The notes beneath the pieces are model-generated. The model had not been told where the DNA came from, did no database searches, and was given only the letters and a program-made list of their open reading frames with translations. DNA of 64,000 bases. Origin: Betaproteobacteria bacterium (GTDB lineage: Bacteria; Pseudomonadota; Gammaproteobacteria; Burkholderiales; Casimicrobiaceae). The translations under genes were made by a program, and so were the position numbers. Where the stretch lies: NCBI GenBank assembly GCA_016704895.1, contig JADIZG010000069.1, positions 62,001 through 126,000 on the forward strand. The letters are read 5' to 3'. Shown here one piece after another: positions 1-9,707 of this stretch; positions within the stretch are counted from its first letter, which is position 1, and every line of letters begins with the position of its first letter.

Positions 1-95
1 CAGGCTGATGCTGCAGCCGAAGGCCCACGCCGCGCGGCACGCGCCCTCGGCCCACGCATCGCACGCCGATTCGCACTGATTCGGAGGCCCCGCCC

Positions 96-1616
96 ATGCG
101 AACGATCCGCCAGGACGACCTGATCGCCAGCGTCGCCGACGCGCTGCAGTACATCTCCTACTACCACCCGGTCGACTACATCGAGGCGCTCGGCGAGGCC
201 TACGCCGCGGAGGCGAGCCCGGCGGCCAAGGACGCGATCGCGCAGATCCTCACCAACTCGCGCATGTGCGCCGAGGGCCACCGCCCGATCTGCCAGGACA
301 CGGGCATCGTGGTCGCGTTCGTCCGGGTCGGCATGGACGTGCGCTGGGAAGGCGCGACGATGTCGGTGACCGAGATGGTCAACGAAGGCGTCCGGCGCGC
401 GTACAACCACCCGGACAACCCGCTGCGCGCGTCGGTCCTCGTCGACCCGGCGGGCCGGCGCGCGAACACGAAGGACAACACGCCGGCCGTCGTGCACTTC
501 GACCTCGTTCCCGGCGACACGGTCGACGTCCGGATCGCGGCGAAGGGCGGCGGCAGCGAGAACAAGTCGAAGTTCACGATGCTCAACCCGTCCGACTCGA
601 TCGTCGACTGGGTGCTGAAGACCGTGCCGACGATGGGCGCGGGATGGTGCCCGCCGGGCATGCTCGGCATCGGCATCGGCGGCACCGCGGAAAAGGCGAT
701 GCTGCTCGCGAAGGAAGCGCTGATGGAGCCGATCGACATCCACGAGCTCAGGCGCCGGGGCCCGAAGGGACGCGTCGAGGAGCTCCGGCTCGAGCTCATG
801 GACAAGGTCAACGCGCTCGGCATCGGCGCGCAGGGTCTGGGCGGCCTCTCGACGGTGCTCGACGTCAAGATCCTCGACTACCCGACGCACGCCGCGAGCC
901 TGCCGGTCGCGATGATCCCGAACTGCGCCGCCACGCGGCACGCGCATTTCACGCTCGACGGGGCCGGCGCGGCGAAGCTCGAGCCGCCCGACCTCTCGCG
1001 CTGGCCGAAGGTCGCGTGGTCGCCCGCGCCCGAGGCGCGGCGCGTCGACCTCGACCGCCTGACGCCGGCCGAGGTCGCCTCGTGGAAGCCGGGTGAGCGC
1101 CTGCTCCTCAACGGGAAGATGCTCACCGGCCGCGACGCCGCGCACAAGCGCATCGCCGACATGCTCGCGAAAGGCGAGAAGCTCCCGGTCGACTTCACGA
1201 ACCGCGTCATCTACTACGTCGGCCCGGTCGATCCGGTGCGCGACGAGGCGGTCGGCCCCGCCGGCCCCACGACGTCGACGCGAATGGACAAGTTCACCGA
1301 GACGATGCTCGCGCGCACCGGACTCGTCGCGATGGTGGGCAAGGCCGAGCGCGGCCCGGTCGCGATCGACGCGATCCGCAGGCACCGCGCCGCCTATCTC
1401 ATGGCGGTCGGCGGCGCCGCGTACCTCGTCGCCAAGGCGATCCGCGCCTCGCGCGTCGTGGCCTTCGCCGACCTCGGCATGGAAGCGATCTACGAATTCG
1501 ACGTCCGCGACATGCCGGTCACCGTCGCGGTCGACGCGAACGGCACCTCGGTGCACGAGACCGGACCGCGCGAATGGCGCGCCCGGATCGGGAAGATTCC
1601 GGTCGCGACCGACTGA
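96..1616 (+). CDS. fumA: Class I (Fe-S) fumarate hydratase, single-chain
   Basis: Interconverts fumarate and L-malate in the TCA cycle, in the cytoplasm. The 506-residue protein has the fused alpha and beta halves of the class I family. Three cysteines suited to hold the [4Fe-4S] cluster are visible: C66 in PICQDTG, C185 in GWCPPG and C277 in PNCAATRH. The ATG is chosen because GGAGG lies 8 nt upstream (83-87). It reads alone; the following 190 bp hold no evident gene. The oxygen-labile class I enzyme differs from the class II FumC; whether FumC is also present cannot be seen here. Confidence 0.95.
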   Translation: MRTIRQDDLIASVADALQYISYYHPVDYIEALGEAYAAEASPAAKDAIAQILTNSRMCAEGHRPICQDTGIVVAFVRVGMDVRWEGATMSVTEMVNEGVRRAYNHPDNPLRASVLVDPAGRRANTKDNTPAVVHFDLVPGDTVDVRIAAKGGGSENKSKFTMLNPSDSIVDWVLKTVPTMGAGWCPPGMLGIGIGGTAEKAMLLAKEALMEPIDIHELRRRGPKGRVEELRLELMDKVNALGIGAQGLGGLSTVLDVKILDYPTHAASLPVAMIPNCAATRHAHFTLDGAGAAKLEPPDLSRWPKVAWSPAPEARRVDLDRLTPAEVASWKPGERLLLNGKMLTGRDAAHKRIADMLAKGEKLPVDFTNRVIYYVGPVDPVRDEAVGPAGPTTSTRMDKFTETMLARTGLVAMVGKAERGPVAIDAIRRHRAAYLMAVGGAAYLVAKAIRASRVVAFADLGMEAIYEFDVRDMPVTVAVDANGTSVHETGPREWRARIGKIPVATD

Positions 1617-1805
1617 CCGGGCCGGGCGTCCGGACCGTGGCATGGGCGTTGCTCCGGTTGCCGGGTCCCGACCCTGCCGCGGAGCCGTACCCCGCGGACG
1701 GCGCCCGGGGTCGCCGCCGCCCGCCCGCTCCACGCGAACCCGATGCCCGAATCCGATCCTCGCCGTCCCGCGCGCGGCACCGGCGCCTGAGCGCCCCTTC
1801 CCGCG

Positions 1806-4130
1806 ATGAATGACCGGTCCGCCCCGGACGCGCGCGACGCCGGTGCCCAGCGCCGCCTGCTGCGCAGCGCGCGCAAGCACGGCGCGGCGCTCGCGTCGGA
1901 GACGGTCTCGCCGGTGGACCTGCCGCCCGTGCGGCTCGGCCTGTTCACGAAGATCCAGGTCCTGGCGGTCGCGCTCGTCTTCGTGACGGCGCTGGCGATC
2001 ACCGCCTACACGTTCTGGCGCGAATGGTCCGGCGGCGAGGACGAGCTGCGCGCGCAGGCGCTCACGCTCTCGACGATGCTCGCCGAGGTCGTCGACGAGC
2101 CGCTCGCGGCGCGCGACCGTGGCGCGATCGAGCAGGTGATCTCGACGCTCGCGCCGGGCGCCAACATCGCCTACGTCGCGGTCCTCGACGCGAAGGGAGG
2201 CGTGGTGGCGGCGCGCCGCTACGCCGAACAGCTCGGCAACGCGCCGATCCCGGCGATCGCACCCGGTACCCCGTCGGCCACCTCGCTCATCGGCGCGCAG
2301 CGGCGCACGATCGGCCAGGCGACGTACCTCGAGGTCGTTGCCCCGGTCCGGGCTGGGCGTTCATTCGCCGCGCGACCGCCGTCGGCCGATCCGCCGGCGG
2401 CGGGCGGCCCGCCGATCGGCCACGTCCAGGTCGGCATGTCGTTCCAGCCCCAGGCGACGCGGTTCCGGACCTACGTCGCCGGCGGGCTGACGGTCGTCGG
2501 GCTGGTGATGCTCGTCGCGATGATCGCGTCGCTGCTGCTCACCCGCCGGCTCGTCGCGCCGATGCGGCGGCTGATGCGCGCCGCGCGCGCGGTCGCGGGC
2601 GGCCGGCTCGACGTCTACGTGCCCACGCGCTCGCGCGACGAGCTGGGGCTCCTGACGCACACGTTCAACCACATGACGCAGCGCCTCGCCGAGTCGCAGG
2701 CGGAAGTCGTGAGCTACCAGCGCACGCTGGAGGACAAGGTCGCGCAGCGCACGCGCGAGCTCGAGATCGCGACGGCGCACGCGTACAAGCTCGCGCAGCA
2801 CGACATCCTCACCGGCCTGCCGAACCGGTCGCTGCTGAACCAGAGCCTGCGCCAGATCCTCGCGGTCGCGCAGCGCGACGGCACGCAGGTCGCCTGCCTG
2901 TTCCTCGACTTCGACCACTTCAAGCGGATCAACGACACGCTCGGGCACGACGCGGGCGATCAGCTCCTGCAGTCGATCGCCCAGAGGCTCGGCAGCGCGG
3001 TGCGCGAGTCCGACACCGTCGCGCGGCTGGGCGGCGACGAGTTCGTGCTCGTGCTGCCGGGCCTCGACCCGGCGCACGCGACGTTCGAGGTGATGAACGT
3101 CGTCCACCGCGTCCGTGAGTCGTTCCTCGCGCCGTTCCGGATCGCCGACCAGGCGCCCACGCTCACCTGCTCGATCGGCGTATCGATCTACCCGCTCGAC
3201 GCGCAGGACCCGGCGACGCTGATCAAGCAGGCCGACACCGCGATGTACGCGGCCAAGGAGGCGGGCCGCAACGCCTACCGCTTCTACACGGCGGACATGA
3301 ACGCGCGCGTGCAGCAGCGGCTGCAGATCGAGACCGACATGCGCCGCGGCCTGATGGACGACGAGTTCTTCCTCGTCTACCAGCCGCAGGTCGAGACCAG
3401 GACGGGCCGCGCGTTCGGCGTCGAGGCGCTGCTGCGCTGGCGCGATCCCGAGCGCGGCATCATCGGCCCGGCCGAGTTCATCCCGATCGCCGAGGAGTCC
3501 GGCATGATCCAGGCGCTCGGCGCCCGCGTGCTCCGCGACGCGTGCCGCCAGGTGGCGCAGTGGCACCGGTCCGGCATGCCGATGCGCCTGTCGGTCAACC
3601 TGTCGGTGCAGCAGCTGCAGCACGACAGCTGGCTCTCGATCGTCGAGGACGCGCTCGCGTCCTCGGGGCTCGCGGCCGGCGAGCTCGACCTCGAGATCAC
3701 CGAGAGCGTGATCATCACGCACCCGGACAAGGCGGTCGCGACGCTCGTGCGCCTGAAGCAGATGGGCGTGTCGATCACCGTCGACGACTTCGGCACCGGC
3801 TACTCGTCGCTCTCCTACCTCGCGCGCCTGCCGATCCAGGGACTCAAGATCGACCAGCGGTTCGTGCAGGGCATCGAGCGCAACCGCAACGACGAGACGA
3901 TCACGCAGGCGATCATCGCGCTCGCGCACTCGCTGGGGCTGCGCTGCATCGCGGAGGGGGTCGAGTCGCGGGCGCAGATCGACTTCCTGCGCCGCCACGG
4001 ATGCGAGGAAGCGCAGGGGTTCCTGATCTGCCCGCCGCTCGAGGAGGCGGAGCTCCGCGCATGGTGGGAGGCGCGGGCGAGCGAGCGACCGGCGGCGGCC
4101 CAGCCGGAACTCTGGCCGCCAGGTGCCCCA
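1806..4130 (+). CDS. Membrane HAMP-GGDEF-EAL c-di-GMP signalling protein
   Basis: Predicted to make and/or degrade cyclic di-GMP at the inner membrane. A first membrane helix lies near residues 48-66, a periplasmic sensor region runs to about 215, a second helix is near 222-245, followed by HAMP. The GGDEF motif is intact at 409-413, with an RxxD inhibitory site (RESD) five residues before it. The EAL domain has EALLRW (540-545) and the DDFGTGYSSL loop, so both activities look possible. Homology stops near residue 765. The frame stays open to 5618 because no plus-strand stop exists between 4027 and 4560, so the true C-terminus is unknown and the end given is an estimate. Confidence 0.85.
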
Positions 4131-4745
4131 GCCCGGCAGGTCGCCGGGCGTGTCGACGTCGCGCAGGACGCCGGGATCGTCGACGTCGATGCGGACGAGC
4201 TCGACCCCGCCGTGCGCGACGAGCGAGCGCGCGCCCTCGTCGCCCGAGAGTGTCATCAGCGCATCGCGGTGCGCGGACGAGAAGCCCACCGGATGGCCGC
4301 GCTCGCCGCGGTGCACCGGCGCGGCGATCGACGCGCCGGCGGCGATCGCCTCGGCCACCGACCGGATCGTCGCCGGCGCGATCCACGGCATGTCGGCGAG
4401 GGCGACGACCCAGCCCTGCGCGTCCGCGGTCGCGGCGACGCCGCACGCGAGGCTCGCGCCCATCCCCTCGTCCGCCCGGGCACAGTGCACGATCGTCGCG
4501 CCGCTGGCCGCGAGCACCGACGCGAGCGCGTCGTCGCCCGGCCGCACGACGGCGACGACATGACCGAGCGCGGCGTGCATCGACCGGCAGGCGGCCGCCC
4601 CGACCGGCGTGCCGTCCTGGAGCGGCGCGAGCAGCTTGTCGCCGCCGAACCGGCGCGCGGCGCCCGCGGCGAGCAGGATGCCCGTCGGACCGGTGCGCTC
4701 GGCGCGGGACACGGCGGCGCCGCTAGTCCGGCAGCAGCCGGACAT
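4105..4745 (-). CDS. MocA-like molybdopterin nucleotidyltransferase
   Basis: NTP-transferase of the MobA/MocA family. MocA adds CMP to molybdopterin, giving the MCD cofactor used by xanthine-oxidase-type enzymes such as the IorAB pair at 35-37.8 kb; that link is inferred. The N-terminal nucleotide loop LLAAGAARRFGGDKLL is clear, followed by the metal-binding region VVALADMPW and the family-typical GHPVGFS and DVDTPGDL near the end. It converges on the GGDEF/EAL gene and, like it, lacks a plausible stop: no minus-strand stop occurs between 3917 and 4252. The lower limit is an estimate at the end of homology. The first start codon is used; an internal start nearer the LAAG loop is possible. Confidence 0.75.
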
Positions 4746-4941
4746 CGCCGATGTCGCGCGAGACGGGAGCGGCGGGGAGGAGCGCTGCCGGAAGCAGCGG
4801 GACGATTCGGTTCAAGGGGCTCTCGAATGAAGGTCGACCGCGGGCATGGTAACAGCGCGAGCGGGCAGACGGCCACGTGGACCCTTGCAGACCGCCCGGC
4901 GCGCGTACTGTGCTGCGCAACCGGCACCGACAGGGGGGAAC

Positions 4942-5583
4942 ATGGGTCGTCCGTTGCGGCTGCTCGCCGCGTGCGCCGCGTTCGTCGCGGCGCCTGCCTT
5001 CGCGCAGAACCTCGTGCAGAACGGCTCGTTCGAATCGCCGGCGCTGGCGCCCGGCAACTGGGGCATCTATCCGGCGATCCCGAACTGGACACTCGTATCG
5101 GGCAGCGGGGCGGAGGTCCAGAACAACGTCGCCGGCGCGCCGTACGCGGGCGAGCAGCACGTCGAGCTCGACGGCAACGACAACAGCGCGATCGAGCAGG
5201 CGGTGCCCGTGGTCCCCGGCGCGACCTACCTGTTCACGTGGGCGTATTCGCCGCGGCCGGGCGTCGCGTCGGGATCGAACGGAGTCCAGGTCCTCGTCGA
5301 CGGCAACGTGATCGGGTTCAGCGCCGCGGACGGCACCGCCAACACCGATACCGTCTGGACCGTGTACCAGCTCCTGGTCCCGGCGAACGGCCCCACGATC
5401 ACCCTCCGGTTCCGCGCCGGCGGGACGAGCGACGGCGTCGGAGGCTACATCGACGGCGTGGCGCTCTCGCCCGTCGCGGCGCCGCCCGCGAAACCAGTGG
5501 ACGCGATGTCCGACGCGATGCTCGCGGTGATGGTGCTCGCGCTCGCAGCCGCCGGCGCGCTGGCGTTGACGCGACGCGGCTGA
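4942..5583 (+). CDS. Exported DUF642-like protein with IPTL-CTERM-type tail
   Basis: A 213-residue secreted protein. The ATG is chosen because a purine-rich GGGGGGAA sits directly upstream and a good signal peptide follows (cleavage near PAFA-QN, residue 21). The body begins NLVQNGSFE and continues with a jelly-roll region typical of DUF642/carbohydrate-binding-like modules. The last 30 residues are a short polar stretch (VDAMSD), a hydrophobic helix and a terminal TRRG, resembling the IPTL-CTERM sorting signal that pairs with an exosortase-type enzyme, here a diverged example. Role unknown; a cell-surface or matrix protein is likely. No sortase gene is in the window. Confidence 0.7.
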   Translation: MGRPLRLLAACAAFVAAPAFAQNLVQNGSFESPALAPGNWGIYPAIPNWTLVSGSGAEVQNNVAGAPYAGEQHVELDGNDNSAIEQAVPVVPGATYLFTWAYSPRPGVASGSNGVQVLVDGNVIGFSAADGTANTDTVWTVYQLLVPANGPTITLRFRAGGTSDGVGGYIDGVALSPVAAPPAKPVDAMSDAMLAVMVLALAAAGALALTRRG

Positions 5584-5614
5584 CGGCCGCGCGGAGCGCT
5601 CTTCCCGGCGCCGG

Positions 5615-6920
5615 CTAGCCGCGGGCGAGCTCGCGCGCCAGGCGGTTGTGCCGCTCGACCTGCGGCCCGAGGTCGATCGTCGCGAGGGCGCCGCCGCGCA
5701 CGACGACCTTGCCGTCGACGACGCTCCACGCGACGTTCGACGGCGCGCAGAACACGAGCGCCGCCACGGGATCGTGCATCGCGCCGGCGAACCCGGGCCG
5801 CGCCAGGTCGAACGCGACGAAGTCGGCCGACATGCCCGGCGCGAGCGCGCCGAGGTCGTCGCGCCCGAGCACCGCGGCGCCGCCCAGCGTCGCGATCTCG
5901 AGCGCCTCGCGCGCGGTCATCGCCGCGGGACCCGAGCCCACGCGCTGCAGCAGCATCGCCTGGCGCGCCTCGCCCATCAGGTGGCCGGCGTCGTTCGACG
6001 CGCTGCCATCGACACCGAGGCCGACGTTCACGCCGACGTCACGCATGCTCCGCACCGGCGCGATGCCCGACGCGAGCCGCATGTTCGAGCACGGGCAGTG
6101 CGCGACACCCGTCCCGGTGCGCGCGAAGTGCGCGATGCCGCGCCGTCGAGCTTCACGCAGTGCGCGTGCCACACGTCGCGGCCGACCCATCCCAGGTCCT
6201 CCGCGTACTCTGCGGGCGTGCACCCGAACCGTTCCCGGCTGTAGGCGACGTCGTCGTCGTTCTCGGCAAGGTGGGGAGGTCCCGGCTCACCGAGAACGGC
6301 GAGCACGGCGCGACGCCGATCCGGAGCATCGAATGGCGCGCCGGATCGTGCCACGCCTCGATCACGCGGCGCGTGTCGGCGAGGATCGCGTCCTCGTCCT
6401 CGACGAGCGCGTCGGGCGGCAGACCGCCCCGGCTCGCGCCCACGCTCATGCTGCCGCGCGTCGCGTGGAAGCGGATGCCCGTCGTCGACGCCGCCTCGAT
6501 CGAATCGTCGAGGCGGCTGCCGTTCGGGAACACGTACAGGTGGTCCGACGTCGTCGTGCAGCCCGACAGCAGGAGCTCCGCGATCGCGGTCCGCGTCGAC
6601 ACGCGGATCATCTCCGGCGTCATGCGCGCCCAGACCGGATAGAGCGCCCTGAGCCAGCCGAAGAGCTCCGCGTCCTGCGCGAGCGGCATCGCCCGCGTCA
6701 GCGTCTGGTACATGTGGTGGTGCGTGTTGACGAGCCCCGGCAGCACGACGTGCCCGGCGAGGTCGATCACCTCGTCGGCGGTCGGCGGCAGCTCGTCCGG
6801 GGTGCCCACCGCCGCGATCGCGTTGCCTTCGACGTAGACGCCGCCGCCCCGGATTTCGCGGCGGCGGGCGTCCATGGTGACCAGCACGTCAGCGTTCCTC
6901 GCGAGCAGCGTCCGCTTCAT
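5615..6920 (-). pseudogene. 8-oxoguanine deaminase-like amidohydrolase, disrupted
   Basis: Member of the ATZ/TRZ amidohydrolases closest in motif content to 8-oxoguanine deaminase, which converts 8-oxoguanine to urate. Metal-binding THHHMY is near residue 67, then HLAEN, HAHCVKLD, the CPCSNMRL block and GVDGSASND follow in order. The gene is broken twice. Near 6285 the text jumps from SVSRDL to HLAEN, skipping roughly 15 residues expected in the family and changing frame. Near 6150 one base is missing between KLDGA and GIAHFA. The second break fits a consensus error; the first is a loss of about 50 bp and may be a real lesion. Start ATG at 6920. Confidence 0.75.
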
Positions 6921-6969
6921 GCGCGCGAGCGTAGCAGATGCGAGATCCGGAATGCGTTTCGGGGAGTCC

Positions 6970-8140
6970 TCAGGCGGCTACGCCCGCCGCGTGGCCCGAC
7001 GACCACGCCCACTGGAAGTTGTAGCCGCCGAGCCAGCCGGTCACGTCGACGACTTCGCCGATGAAGAAGAGGCCCGGCACGTCGCGCGTCGCCATCGTCT
7101 TCGACGAGAGCGCGCGTGTCGACGCCCCCAGCGTCACCTCGGCCTTCGCGTAGCCCAGCGTGCCGGAAGGCAGGACGCGCCAGCACGCCAGATCGGCAGC
7201 GACACCGCGCAATCGCGCCTCGCCCAGCTCTCTCATCGACCGCGCGACGCCGTGCGCGGCGCACCACTGCTGCGCGAAGCGCTTCGGCAGCCGCTCGGCG
7301 AGCAGCGTGTCGAGCCGCAGGTCCTTGCGCGCGTGGTCGACGAGCCAGCCCTCGGCGTCGATGCCCGGCAACAGGTCGATCGCGAGCGGCTCGCGCCCGT
7401 CCCAGTACGACGAGATCTGCAGGATCGCCGGACCCGAGAGGCCGCGGTGCGTGAAGAGCAGGTTCTCGCGGAACCGGCCGCCGCCGCACGCGATCTCGAC
7501 GTCGGTCGAGATCCCGGACAGGTCGCCGTAGCGCGCGAGCGCATCGGGCGCGAACGCGAGCGGCACGAGCGCCGGCCGCGTCGGCACGACGGGCAGGCCG
7601 AATTGCGCGGCGAGGCGATAGCCGAAGGGCGTCGCGCCGATCGTCGGCACCGTGAGACCGCCCGTGGCGACGACGAGCGAGCTCGCGCGCACGACACCAT
7701 GCGGCGTGTCGACGCGCCAGCCGTCGCCCTCGCGCGTCACGCCGTCGACGGGGCACGGCTGGCGCCATTCGACGCCGCCGCGGTCGCATTCGGTGCGCAG
7801 CATCCGGACGATGTCGAGCGCGGTATCGTCGCAGAACAGCTGGCCGAGCTTCTTCTCGTGCCAGCGGATGCGGTGGCGCTCGACGAGCGCGAGGAAGTCG
7901 CGCGGTCCGTAGCGGGCGAGCGCCGAGCGGCAGAAATCCGGGTTTTGCGACAGGTAGCTGGCCGGTCCCGCTCCGGTATTGGTGAAGTTGCAGCGGCCGC
8001 CGCCCGAGATGCGGATCTTCGCCGACGCGATGGTAGTGCTCGATCAGCAGCACGCGCCGTCCGCGCTGCCCGGCGGTCGCCGCGCACATCATGCCGGCGG
8101 CGCCGGCGCCGATCACGACGACGTCGTAGTCCGGGTTCAG
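6970..8140 (-). CDS. HI0933-family NAD(P)/FAD flavoprotein (frameshifted)
   Basis: Predicted FAD-dependent oxidoreductase of the HI0933/YhiN family; physiological substrate unknown. The N-terminal Rossmann dinucleotide motif VVVIGAGAAGMM is followed by ISGGGRCNFTN, characteristic of the family, and near the C-terminus by GEVVDVTGWLGGYNFQ. The two parts are in different frames: around 8031 the text should read VGEKIRISGG but two bases are missing. The start is unclear; homology begins at the CTG near 8140, with an in-frame ATG at 8248 that would add 36 residues of non-family sequence. Its stop lies 49 bp from the deaminase start, same strand. Confidence 0.8.
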
Positions 8141-8315
8141 GGAGCCGCCGACAGGAGCGATCCGGCAGATGCCGTCGCGCGGAACGACGCGACGGCCGAT
8201 CTGATCGCCGGAGCCATGCGCGCATCGATCTTCGGCCGTTGCGACCACTCGCGGTCATCGGCGTCGATCCCCGCACGCCTCGCGCGCGGGGCCCCTCGCC
8301 GGCGAGCTCGGGTCA

Positions 8316-9457
8316 CTAGCCGAAGAATTCCTTGAGCTTGTCGAAGAACGTCTTCTGCTTCGGGCTGTGCGCGGCCGGGTCCTGCTGGTTGATCGACTCG
8401 AGCTCGCGCAGGATCTCCTTCTGCCTGGCCGTGAGCTTCACCGGCGTCTCGACCACGGCGTGACAGTAGAGGTCGCCGACGACCGAGCCGCGCACCGGCC
8501 GGATCCCCTTGTTGCGCAGGCGGAATTTCTGGCCGGTCTGCGTCTCGGCGGGAATCTTCAGCTTCGCGTGCCCGTCGAGCGTCGGGATCTCGATCTCCGC
8601 CCAGCGCCGCGGTCGCGAAGCTGATCGGCATCTCGCAGTGGAGATCCGCGCCGTCGCGCTGGAACACCGCATGCGGCTTCAGCTGCACGACGACGTACAG
8701 GTCGCCCGGCGGGCCGCCGTTGACGCCCGCCTCGCCCTCGCCGGACAGCCGGATGCGGTCGTCCTGGTCGACGCCGGCGGGGATCTTGACCGACAGCGTC
8801 TTGTACTTGCGGGTGCGCCCCGCGCCTTCGCACGCCTTGCACGGGTCGGCGATGACCTTGCCGGTGCCGTGGCAGTTCGGGCAGGTCTGCTGGATCGAGA
8901 AGAAGCCCTGCGAAACGCGCACCTCGCCGCGGCCGTGGCAGGTGGGACATTGCTTCGCCTGCGTGCCCGGCTTCGCGCCGGTGCCCTGGCAGGCCTCGCA
9001 CGGATCCATCGTCGGGATGCGGATGCGCGCCTCGGTGCCGCGCGCCGCCTCCTCGAGCGAGATCTCGAGGTTGTAGCGAAGATCCGCGCCGCGGAACACG
9101 CCGTTGCCGCGCCCTCCCCCGCGTCCCTGGCCAAAGATCTCGCCGAAGATGTCGCCGAACGCGTCGGCGAAGCCGCCGAACCCCTCGGGGCCCGCGCCTC
9201 GCGCACCGGCCCCCGCGCCGAAGCCGGCCGACGGGTCGACACCCGCGTGGCCGAACTGGTCGTAGGCGGCGCGCCTCTTGGCGTCCGAGAGGACCTCGTA
9301 CGCCTCCTTCGCCTCTTGAATTTCTCCTCGGCGCCCTTGTCGTCCGGATTGCGGTCCGGATGGTGCTTCATCGCGAGCTTCCGGTAGGACTCTTGATGTC
9401 CTCCTCGGAGGCGTCGCGGTTGACGCCCAGCACCGTGTAGTAGTCGCGCTTAGCCAT
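8316..9457 (-). CDS. dnaJ: Chaperone DnaJ (Hsp40), split by three 1-base losses
   Basis: Co-chaperone that delivers substrates to DnaK and stimulates its ATPase. The J domain with HPD (KHHPDRNPDD), the G/F-rich stretch, four zinc-finger repeats (CEACQGTG, CPTCHGRG, CPNCHGTG, CKACEGAG) and the C-terminal substrate domain ending DKLKEFFG are all present, about 375 residues in total. Single bases are missing near 9393 (AAGAAG shortened), near 9315 (AAGGAG shortened) and near 8599 (GGCGGCGAG shortened). Restoring them gives one continuous frame, so consensus errors are the likely cause. It follows dnaK after an unusually long, structured 250-bp spacer. Confidence 0.93.
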
Positions 9458-9486
9458 GCCTGTAGTCCCCTGCTCGACCCGTCAGC

Positions 9487-9610
9487 CCCCGTTCGAGCGG
9501 GCGAATGAAACGCACCTCGCCAACGACAAAGACCGGGCCGCCCGAAAGCAGCCCGGCCACGACCCGTCCCGTCCGCGTTGAACGGCGCCAGCGGCGCCGC
9601 TCGAACGGGG
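9487..9610. repeat. Large stem-loop B in dnaK-dnaJ spacer
   Basis: A perfect 14-bp inverted repeat: arm CCCCGTTCGAGCGG at 9487-9500 pairs with its exact reverse complement at 9597-9610. The 96-bp interior holds further pairing potential, including GGCGCC-AGC-GGCGCC. It sits between the dnaK stop and the dnaJ start and would be transcribed with the operon. Function unknown. Confidence 0.8.
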
Positions 9611-9613
9611 ACA

Positions 9614-9672
9614 GATATTCCGTCGCGCTCCCAGTCCCAGGGAGACGCCGTCGCTCCACGCGACGGAATATC
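9614..9672. repeat. Large stem-loop A in dnaK-dnaJ spacer
   Basis: A second perfect 14-bp inverted repeat, GATATTCCGTCGCG at 9614-9627 and its reverse complement at 9659-9672, with a 31-nt loop. It begins three bases after stem-loop B. Together they make two tandem hairpins in the dnaK-dnaJ spacer, possibly an RNA processing, stability or attenuation element. This is inference; only the repeats are seen. Confidence 0.8.
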
Positions 9673-9707
9673 CGAGGAGGCAGGGCCGCACGTGAGCGGC
9701 CCGCCGC

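Noticed and set aside
2361..4745. A 794-residue minus-strand frame extending MocA across the GGDEF/EAL gene
   Set aside because: Past residue ~215 it is Arg-rich antisense of conserved GGDEF/EAL coding sequence.
1806..5618. A single 1270-residue open frame
   Set aside because: Only the first ~765 residues match a family; the rest is antisense to MocA and low-complexity Arg/Ala text from high G+C.
9450..9659. A ~70-residue minus-strand protein in the dnaK-dnaJ spacer
   Set aside because: It spans the stem-loops, has Arg-rich shadow composition and overlaps the dnaJ start.
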